A DNA stretch of 64,000 bases, taken from positions 21,001 through 85,000 of the forward strand of contig NZ_AMGO01000012.1 of NCBI RefSeq assembly GCF_000299575.1, in the 5' to 3' direction. The notes beneath the pieces are model-generated. The model was given only the letters and a program-made list of their open reading frames with translations, was not told the origin of the DNA and did no database searches. Shown piece by piece: positions 54,563 through 64,000 of this stretch. Every line of letters begins with the position of its first letter. Position 1 is the stretch's first letter. The DNA comes from Oceaniovalibus guishaninsula JLT2003 (lineage in GTDB: Bacteria > Pseudomonadota > Alphaproteobacteria > Rhodobacterales > Rhodobacteraceae). A program made the position numbers and the translations under genes.

Positions 54563-55600
54563 TCAGGCGTCGCCGTCGGGGCCGACGCGCACCAGCGTCT
54601 TGCCGAAATTGCCGCCCCCGAGCATGGCGAGGAACGCCTGCGGCGCGTTTTCCAGCCCTTCGGTCACATCCTCGCGGTGCTTGAGGCGGCCGTCCTTCAC
54701 CATAGGCGCCAGTTCGGCCACGAAATCGTCCATGCGGTGCATATGATCCGAGACCAGGAAGCCCTGCACGGTCAGGCGGTTGACGAGGATCGCGCGCCAG
54801 ACGGCCGGCAGCGGCATCGCGTGATCGAGGTTCTTGCCCGAATACCACGCGACCATGCCGCAGATGGCGATGCGGCCGTCGCGGTTCATGTTGGGAACGA
54901 TGCCGGCCAGCGTCTTGCCGCCCACATTCTCGAAGTAAAGGTCGATGCCCTGGGGGGCGGCGTCCCCGATCGCCTTGGCCATCGCCTTGCCGTCGTCATG
55001 GGCGTGATGGTCGATGCAGGCATCCATGCCCAGTTCGTCGGTGGCATAGCGGCACTTTTCCTCGCCGCCCGCGATGCCGATGACGGTCAGGCCGCGGGCC
55101 TTGGCAAGCTGGGCGGCAACGGTGCCCACGGCCCCGGTGGCGGCGCCGATGGCCAGCGTCTGGCCCTTTTTCGCATGCAGGATCTCGGTCAGGCCCGCCC
55201 AGGCGGTCAGGCCGGTCATGCCCAGCACCGACAGCGCGGTCTGCACCGGCGCGCGGGAAGGATCGAGCTTGCGCGCCTCGTCGCCCCTGAGGATCGCATG
55301 GTCGGCCCAGCCGGTCATGCCGACGACGATGTCGCCTTCGGCAAACCCGTCATGCCGCGAGGCCAGCACCTGCCCCACGCCCTGACCGCCCATCACGTCG
55401 CCCAGTTCGACCGGATCGGCATAGGATTTGGCGTCGTCCATCCGTCCGCGCATGTAGGGGTCGAGCGACAGCCAGATGGTGCGGACCAGTATCTCGCCCT
55501 TGCCGGGGTCGGGCAGGGTCGCGGTTTCGAGACGGAAATTGTCGGCGGTGGGTTCGCCCTGGGGGCGGGAGGCCAGCAGGATCGCGCGGCGTTCGGTCAT
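54563..55600 (-). CDS. NADP-dependent oxidoreductase, CurA/leukotriene-B4 dehydrogenase-like MDR
   Basis: 345-residue zinc-independent medium-chain dehydrogenase/reductase. WLSLDPYMRGRMDDAKSY is the family's N-terminal signature; AIGAATGAVGTVAAQLAKARGLTVIGIAGG is the NADP-binding Rossmann segment; ENVGGKTLAGIVPNMNRDGRIAICG follows. Such enzymes reduce alkenal/one double bonds (curcumin reductase CurA, prostaglandin reductase). ATG 55600 has AAAGGA upstream. 61 bases before the hydrolase gene, possibly cotranscribed. Confidence 0.9.
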   Translation of the reverse strand: MTERRAILLASRPQGEPTADNFRLETATLPDPGKGEILVRTIWLSLDPYMRGRMDDAKSYADPVELGDVMGGQGVGQVLASRHDGFAEGDIVVGMTGWADHAILRGDEARKLDPSRAPVQTALSVLGMTGLTAWAGLTEILHAKKGQTLAIGAATGAVGTVAAQLAKARGLTVIGIAGGEEKCRYATDELGMDACIDHHAHDDGKAMAKAIGDAAPQGIDLYFENVGGKTLAGIVPNMNRDGRIAICGMVAWYSGKNLDHAMPLPAVWRAILVNRLTVQGFLVSDHMHRMDDFVAELAPMVKDGRLKHREDVTEGLENAPQAFLAMLGGGNFGKTLVRVGPDGDA

Positions 55601-55635
55601 GGGATCGTCCTTTCATCCGGGCGGGGACGAAAAGA

Positions 55636-55659
55636 CCCCGCCATATCGCTATGGCGGGG
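55636..55659 (-). terminator. Terminator downstream of ccrM
   Basis: CCCCGCCATA (55636-55645) and TATGGCGGGG (55650-55659) form a perfect 10-pair stem with a TCGC loop. On the minus strand it is followed by TCTTTTC, a short U-run, so it ends transcription of ccrM before the reductase gene. Confidence 0.82.
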
Positions 55660-55725
55660 CAAGGTAGTGCCGCGCGGCACGCCCGAAAGGGGTGCCGTGG
55701 CGCGAACACCGGCGGTAACGGGGCG

Positions 55726-57533
<1,808 letters not shown>

Positions 57534-57638
57534 GGCGATGCCGTGCCAGACCGGCGGGGACCGACGCAAGACGAAAAGCGGACCGTTCAGCGGGCAAGAG
57601 CGATGCAAGCGGCCCGGAGATCCGCTAGAGTTGCCGCC

Positions 57639-58370
57639 ATGGCAGCGCAATACGACACGATCGGTCGGGGCTATGCCGCATTGCGGCGGCCCGAAGCGCG
57701 GATCGCGGCGCCGATCCATGCGGCGTTGGAAAGTGCGCGCACGGTGCTAAATGTCGGCGCCGGGGCGGGTTCCTATGAGCCCGAAGGCCGGGCCGTCACT
57801 GCGATCGACCCATCGGCAAGGATGATCGCGCAGCGCCCCCCTTCGGGCACAGTAGTGGTGCAGGGCCATGCGGAAGACCTGCCGTTCGCGGACGATGCTT
57901 TCGACGGCGCGATGGCGGTGCTGACGGTGCATCACTGGACGGACAAGGCAAGGGGCGTTGCCGAGATGCGGCGCGTCGCGCGCGGGCCTGTCGTGATCCT
58001 GACCTACGATCCGGCATTCCGCGACTTCTGGCTGTTCGACTATTTTCCCGAAATCGCCGCGTTGGACGAAGGGCAGATGCCGCCGATGGACGCCTTCGGA
58101 CAGTGGTTCGGTTTGGTCGAGATCCGGCCGGTGCCGATCCCCCAAGACTGCACGGACGGGTTCCTTGCGGCCTATTGGCGTCGGCCTGCGGCCTATCTCG
58201 ACCCGCATGTCCGGGGGACGATGTCGTCTTTCTGGAAGATCGGCGACGTGACCGCTGGCCTGGACAGGCTTCGGTCGGACATCGAGACAGGGGAATGGAC
58301 GCGACGCCACGGCGATCTGCGCGACCTCGACCGGCGCGATTGCGGATATCGCCTGATCGTCACGCGGTAG
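57639..58370 (+). CDS. Class I SAM-dependent methyltransferase
   Basis: 243 residues of the UbiE/COQ5-like small-molecule methyltransferase fold. [25 protein letters not shown] is AdoMet motif I and the acidic loop, [25 protein letters not shown] motifs II-III. Substrate unknown. ATG 57639 is preceded by a GGAGA-containing leader; upstream in-frame sequence overlaps rnhB antisense and is not coding. Divergent from rnhB, 105 bases apart; followed by tRNA-Arg on the opposite strand. Confidence 0.85.
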   Translation: MAAQYDTIGRGYAALRRPEARIAAPIHAALESARTVLNVGAGAGSYEPEGRAVTAIDPSARMIAQRPPSGTVVVQGHAEDLPFADDAFDGAMAVLTVHHWTDKARGVAEMRRVARGPVVILTYDPAFRDFWLFDYFPEIAALDEGQMPPMDAFGQWFGLVEIRPVPIPQDCTDGFLAAYWRRPAAYLDPHVRGTMSSFWKIGDVTAGLDRLRSDIETGEWTRRHGDLRDLDRRDCGYRLIVTR

Positions 58371-58391
58371 ATGGCCCGCGAAAGAGGCGTG

Positions 58392-58468
58392 TGGTGATCC
58401 CGGCAGGACTTGAACCTGCAACCTGCCCCTTAGGAGGGGGCTGCTCTATCCAGTTGAGCCACGGGACC
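58392..58468 (-). tRNA. tRNA-Arg (anticodon CCT)
   Basis: 77 bases including an encoded 3' CCA (complement of TGG at 58392-58394). The acceptor arms GGTCCCG and CGGGATC pair with one G-U; the anticodon arm GCCCC-CTCCTAA-GGGGC places CCT as anticodon (reads AGG); the T-arm contains GGTTCAAGTCC. All cloverleaf arms fold. It stands alone between the methyltransferase and pyrF, with no integrase or partial repeat of its 3' end in view. Confidence 0.95.
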
Positions 58469-58507
58469 ACGGGGCCGGTTTAGGCCAAGGGGGTGGGCGC
58501 GTCCAGA

Positions 58508-59200
58508 TCAGCCGAGCGAGGCGAGGATGGCGCGGGCGGCCTTGCGGGGGTCTTGCGCCTGCCAGACAGGGCGGCCGACGACGATGTGATCGGCGCCCGC
58601 GTCGATGGCGGCGCGGGGGGTGGCGATGCGTTTCTGGTCGCCGGGCGCGCTGCCATCGGGGCGCACGCCGGGGGTGACGATCAGCTTGCCGCGCGCGGCG
58701 GGCAGGGCGCGGATCGCCGCCGCCTCGTGCGGGGAGGCGATGACGCCGTCGGCGCCCGCATCGAACGCGGCCCGAGCGCGGGCCGTTACCATATCGGCCA
58801 TGTCGCCCGCCCGCATCAGCCCGGCATCGAGATCGCCCCGGTCGAGCGAGGTGAGGATCGTCACCGCCAGGATGCGCGTGGTGCTGCCGGACGCGCCCCG
58901 CATCGCGGCGCGCACGACATGCGGATCGCCGTGCACGGTCAGCAGGTCGATGTCGTATCGTGCCAGACCGCGCACCGCCGCCTCGACCGTGGCGGCGAGG
59001 TCGAAAAGCTTCATGTCGAGAAAGACGCGCTTGCCGCGATCCTGCTTCAGCTCGTTCGCCAGCGCCAGACCGCCGCCGGTCAGCATCCCCAGCCCGATCT
59101 TGTAGAAGCCCACATCGTCGCCCAGCCGGTCGGCAAGGGCGAGCCCCGACAGCGCGTCGGGCAGGTCGAGGGCGACGATCAGGCGGTCATCGGCGGTCAT
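58508..59200 (-). CDS. pyrF: Orotidine 5'-phosphate decarboxylase PyrF
   Basis: 230-residue TIM barrel. RLIVALDLPDALSGLALADRLGDDVGFYKIGLGM is the N-terminal strand with the substrate Asp and Lys, VFLDMKLFDLAATVEAAVRGL carries the catalytic D-K-D array (with Leu-Ala where many have Ile-Pro), and IVTPGVRPDGSAPGDQKRIATP the phosphate loop. It makes UMP in pyrimidine synthesis. ATG 59200. Confidence 0.94.
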   Translation of the reverse strand: MTADDRLIVALDLPDALSGLALADRLGDDVGFYKIGLGMLTGGGLALANELKQDRGKRVFLDMKLFDLAATVEAAVRGLARYDIDLLTVHGDPHVVRAAMRGASGSTTRILAVTILTSLDRGDLDAGLMRAGDMADMVTARARAAFDAGADGVIASPHEAAAIRALPAARGKLIVTPGVRPDGSAPGDQKRIATPRAAIDAGADHIVVGRPVWQAQDPRKAARAILASLG

Positions 59201-59327
59201 GGCAGGCCCCTTCGGCGGAAAATCGCGGCTGTCCTGCGCGCAAACGATGCCGCGGGCAAGGGCGGAACTGTTGCATTGCCGGGCGATTGGGCGTTACGGG
59301 AGGCAGGCAACAGTTGACGGGGGACAT

Positions 59328-59996
59328 ATGGCCAATTCGAGCAAGGGCAGCGGCAGTTTTCTAGTTCCGCTGGTCGTCGTGGCGACAGGCGTGGTCGTCG
59401 CCATGGCCGCGACCTTCGCGCTGACCGGCGACGAGCCGCCGGCGGAACCCACCATCGTCGAGGGCGAGGACGTGCGGCCCGCGGGCGCGGGCACGATCCC
59501 CGAAGGTCAGGCCGACGAGGTGATGGAGGGGATCACCGACCAGCTGGACGACGTGGAGCCGGTGGCCCCCGGCGTGGACAGCGTGCCGCCGGCCGATCTG
59601 GCCACGCCCGACGACGGCACCATCGGCGAGACCGACGCCGACGAGGCCACGGCGGTCGAGGTGACGGGGACGCAGCCGGGGCTGGAGGATCCGACCGATG
59701 CCGCCGGCACGGTCCGCGAATCGCAGGCCGAGGAGATGCGGTCGGAGGACAGCGCCCCAGACGAGCCCGCGCCGGCCCCGCCCGCCCCGGCCGAGGCTGC
59801 GGACGACGAGGGCACGACGGTCGAGCGGACCGTCGATATCGAGGTGATCGGCGCCCCGCCGGGCCGCGACGCCGAAACCGAACTGACGCCCGAGCCGGGG
59901 CAAGAGGTCATCGTGGACCCGGACGGCGGCGGCACGCCGTTCATCCCCACGCCGTCGGGCCCCGAGGGCCGGGACGACGAGACCTTGCTGGAATAG
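59328..59996 (+). CDS. Acidic, Pro/Ala-rich membrane-anchored protein
   Basis: 222 residues; no family recognised. A short N-terminus (MANSSKGSGSF) leads into one hydrophobic helix (about 12-31, LVPLVVVATGVVVAMAATFAL), after which the chain is strongly acidic and low in complexity (TIGETDADEATAVEV, EPAPAPPAPAEAADDEG), ending DDETLLE. It is probably an inner-membrane-anchored, intrinsically disordered periplasmic segment. The ATG at 59328 gives the natural topology. A clear terminator follows at 60023. Confidence 0.75.
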   Translation: MANSSKGSGSFLVPLVVVATGVVVAMAATFALTGDEPPAEPTIVEGEDVRPAGAGTIPEGQADEVMEGITDQLDDVEPVAPGVDSVPPADLATPDDGTIGETDADEATAVEVTGTQPGLEDPTDAAGTVRESQAEEMRSEDSAPDEPAPAPPAPAEAADDEGTTVERTVDIEVIGAPPGRDAETELTPEPGQEVIVDPDGGGTPFIPTPSGPEGRDDETLLE

Positions 59997-60022
59997 CGGG
60001 GAGAGGGTCGGCGAAAAGAAAG

Positions 60023-60050
60023 AAGGGCGGCCCGGCGGGTCGCCCTTTTT
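60023..60050 (+). terminator. Rho-independent terminator after the acidic protein gene
   Basis: AAGGGCGGCCC (60023-60033) pairs with GGGTCGCCCTT (60037-60047) around a GGC loop, with one G-U, followed by TTTTT to 60050. It can also serve the opposite strand gene ending at 60064 because AAAGAAAGAA precedes the stem. Confidence 0.88.
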
Positions 60051-60063
60051 CGTATCGGCGGGA

Positions 60064-60339
60064 TCAGGCGGCGCGGTGATGCTGGGGCTTGTGGCGGGCG
60101 TGGAAGCTTTCCGCCAGCCGGGCCGCGTCCCGCACGAGCCGCGAGCGCAGGTCGGGGCCGGGACCGGCATGGGTGTGGATGGTGACGGGGCGCACCGGCT
60201 GTCCGGCCCATTTCAGCAACAGCGTCACGTCCGCCTCGATCACGCCGAAATCGCGGTCGCGGTGGACATGGGCGAAGTCGGCGTCGAGCACGATCATCCC
60301 GCGCGAGCCGGTCTTTCCGAAGTCATGTGCAAGGGTCAT
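60064..60339 (-). CDS. Conserved small protein of unknown function beside clpB
   Basis: 91 residues, MTLAHDFGKTGSRGMIVLDADFAHVHRDRDFGVIEADVTLLLKWAGQPVRP..., ending in a His/Arg-rich tail (FHARHKPQHHRAA). No signal peptide or membrane segment. I do not recognise a named family. The start at ATG 60339 is set by GGGAGG; longer upstream in-frame sequence is antisense to clpB and not coding. Divergent from clpB with 231 bases between, which hold a heat-shock-type promoter. Confidence 0.7.
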   Translation of the reverse strand: MTLAHDFGKTGSRGMIVLDADFAHVHRDRDFGVIEADVTLLLKWAGQPVRPVTIHTHAGPGPDLRSRLVRDAARLAESFHARHKPQHHRAA

Positions 60340-60468
60340 CCAGACCTCCCTCAACTGTCGTCCGAGCCTTGTCGTCGATCGCAGGGCCAACCCCGCAGGC
60401 TGTGGACAAGTTCCCGTGCCACGCTCGCGCCCGCGCAAGAATTGGGGGGACGGGGCCTGCCGGGATGT

Positions 60469-60497
60469 CTTGATCGGACCCCGCGCATTGCCCATCT
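60469..60497 (+). promoter_or_regulatory. Sigma-32 (RpoH)-like promoter of clpB
   Basis: CTTGATC at 60469-60475 and GCCCATCT at 60490-60497, separated by 14 bases, match the heat-shock consensus CTTGAAA / CCCCATnT at most positions. Transcription would start near 60504, giving a leader of about 65 bases before the clpB ATG at 60571. clpB is a classical RpoH target in proteobacteria. Predicted from consensus only. Confidence 0.55.
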
Positions 60498-60570
60498 GGA
60501 TACCGAAGGCCCATGGGACCGCGCTGCCGAGGCGGGCGGCCCGGCGGGCGCTTGAGACAGGAGAGACGAC

Positions 60571-63186
<2,616 letters not shown>

Positions 63187-63210
63187 CCCTGGCTGTCCGC
63201 CCGAAAAGCG

Positions 63211-63235
63211 AAAGGCCCCGCATTGCGGGGCCTTT
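63211..63235. terminator. Bidirectional terminator between clpB and the fasciclin gene
   Basis: AAAGGCCCCGC (63211-63221) and GCGGGGCCTTT (63225-63235) form a perfect 11-pair stem with an ATT loop; CTTC follows on the plus strand and GAAAAGCG precedes it, giving A/T-rich flanks for both directions. It separates two convergent genes. Confidence 0.88.
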
Positions 63236-63256
63236 CTTCGTTCAGGACCAGCGATC

Positions 63257-63730
63257 CTACATCGAGGGCATGAGCACCTTGTCGATGACGTGGATCACGC
63301 CGTTGCTGGCGGCGACATCCGGGGTGACGACATTGGCGTCGTTGACCATCACCGGATCGGTGCTGATCGTGACTTCGGCGCCGTTGACGGTGGCGGCGGT
63401 CATGCCGTCGGTCAGATCGGACGACATCACATTGCCCGGCACCACATGGTAGGTGAGGATCGCGGTAAGCTGATCCTTGTTCTCGGGCTTGAGAAGATCG
63501 TCCACCGTGCCCTCGGGCAGGGCGGCGAAGGCGTCGTCGGTCGGCGCGAAGACGGTGAACGGCCCGTCGCCCTTCAGCGTTTCGACCAAACCGGCCGCTT
63601 CAAGCGCAGTCGCAAGCGTGGTGAAGCTGCCGTTATCCACGGCGGTATCGACGATATCCATGTCCTGCGCATAGGCGGGAACGGCGAAGGCGGTCGCGGT
63701 GGCGACGGCAAGGAAGGTTCTGCGAATCAT
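63257..63730 (-). CDS. Secreted fasciclin (FAS1) domain protein
   Basis: 157 residues: signal peptide [22 protein letters not shown] and one FAS1 domain. The two conserved FAS1 boxes are visible: [17 protein letters not shown] (H1) and [13 protein letters not shown] (H2), with YHVV between them ([15 protein letters not shown]). Bacterial single-domain FAS1 proteins are exported adhesion or stress-related proteins of uncertain function. ATG 63730 follows AGGAGACTC. Monocistronic, ending just beyond a bidirectional terminator. Confidence 0.93.
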   Translation of the reverse strand: MIRRTFLAVATATAFAVPAYAQDMDIVDTAVDNGSFTTLATALEAAGLVETLKGDGPFTVFAPTDDAFAALPEGTVDDLLKPENKDQLTAILTYHVVPGNVMSSDLTDGMTAATVNGAEVTISTDPVMVNDANVVTPDVAASNGVIHVIDKVLMPSM

Positions 63731-64000
63731 CGAGAGTCTCCTGAATTGGGGCCGGGCGTTTGTCCGGCTTGGGACAGTCTAGGCCCCAGGGCGCCTTTCG
63801 GTTCATGCGAATCTTTCCGCCGATGCGCTGTCATGCGTCATGGAAAGGGGCCGGGCGCGGGCTAAGCCGCGGCGTTCGCCGTTTTCCATTCACGATAGTT
63901 TCAGGGCAGGGACCGGTTCGGCGGATGAAGGGGCCATGCGCGACCGTCGCGGGGCAGGTCCGGGGGCCTGCGATTCCGACTAGCGCGCGAATCCGGCGAT
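63731..64000. other. Upstream region of the fasciclin gene to the window end, no gene seen
   Basis: 270 bases holding the presumed promoter of the fasciclin gene. Short open stretches on both strands are interrupted by stops, and no tRNA, known motif or clear repeat was recognised. A gene beginning beyond base 64000 cannot be excluded. Confidence 0.5.

Noticed and set aside
58392..58468. tRNA-Arg as an integration (att) site
   Set aside because: No integrase gene, no direct repeat of the tRNA 3' end and no change to accessory-type genes were seen on either side.

Overview
This 64 kb window is high-GC chromosomal DNA from an alphaproteobacterium, almost certainly a member of the Rhodobacteraceae (roseobacter/Rhodobacter group). 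Evidence for this: a CcrM GANTC methyltransferase beside rnhB; the compact block sseA-tyrB-pmbA-cysQ-DUF4170-waaA-like-lpxK facing dsbA-dciA and mutY; three TRAP transporters; and an Mla-type ABC system whose permease carries a fused STAS domain. I recognise 62 protein genes (one interrupted, one cut by the window edge) and one tRNA. I see no insertion sequence, prophage, integrase, CRISPR array or rRNA.

Layout. 1-3.4 kb: zapE (cut by the edge), a flavoprotein gene broken by one base in a nine-G run, an HNH protein and a nitronate monooxygenase. 3.5-8.5 kb: a TRAP locus with one binding protein but two membrane pairs. 8.5-12 kb: an unknown protein, a family 2 glycosyltransferase and a glycosyltransferase-sulfotransferase fusion, all overlapping head to tail. 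12-16.3 kb (minus strand): lipid-transport genes mlaE(STAS)-mlaF-mlaD-lipoprotein. 16.3-22.1 kb (minus): a LivKHMGF-type ABC transporter operon headed by a TRAP-type (TakP/FcbT1-like) binding protein. 22.3-24.6 kb: an exported CehA/McbA-type PHP hydrolase. 24.7-27.6 kb (minus): a complete TRAP system. 27.8-32 kb: ugpBAEC (glycerol-3-phosphate type ABC importer).

32-43.5 kb: a class III aminotransferase, a CPA1 antiporter coupled to TIGR02587/TIGR02588 membrane proteins, ferric-iron fbpB and fbpA (convergent, no fbpC), an ectoine-hydrolase-like M24 enzyme, trkA-trkH potassium uptake, an SDR protein and a DUF1810 protein. 43.6-53.2 kb: smpB, then the lipid A / sulfur / proteolysis housekeeping block. 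53.2-64 kb: an esterase-like hydrolase, a CurA-type reductase, ccrM-rnhB, a methyltransferase, tRNA-Arg(CCT), pyrF, an acidic membrane-anchored protein, clpB and a fasciclin protein.

The dominant theme is uptake: three TRAP systems, Liv and Ugp ABC importers, an iron importer, Trk and an antiporter, yet no recognisable transcription factor gene. The less ordinary points are mismatched binding-protein/membrane-pair arrangements, strong stem-loops just after two binding-protein genes, a WaaA homologue that has lost its catalytic motifs, the glycosyltransferase-sulfotransferase fusion, two GANTC sites in the ccrM leader and a sigma-32-like promoter before clpB. All functions are inferred from sequence recognition without database searches.
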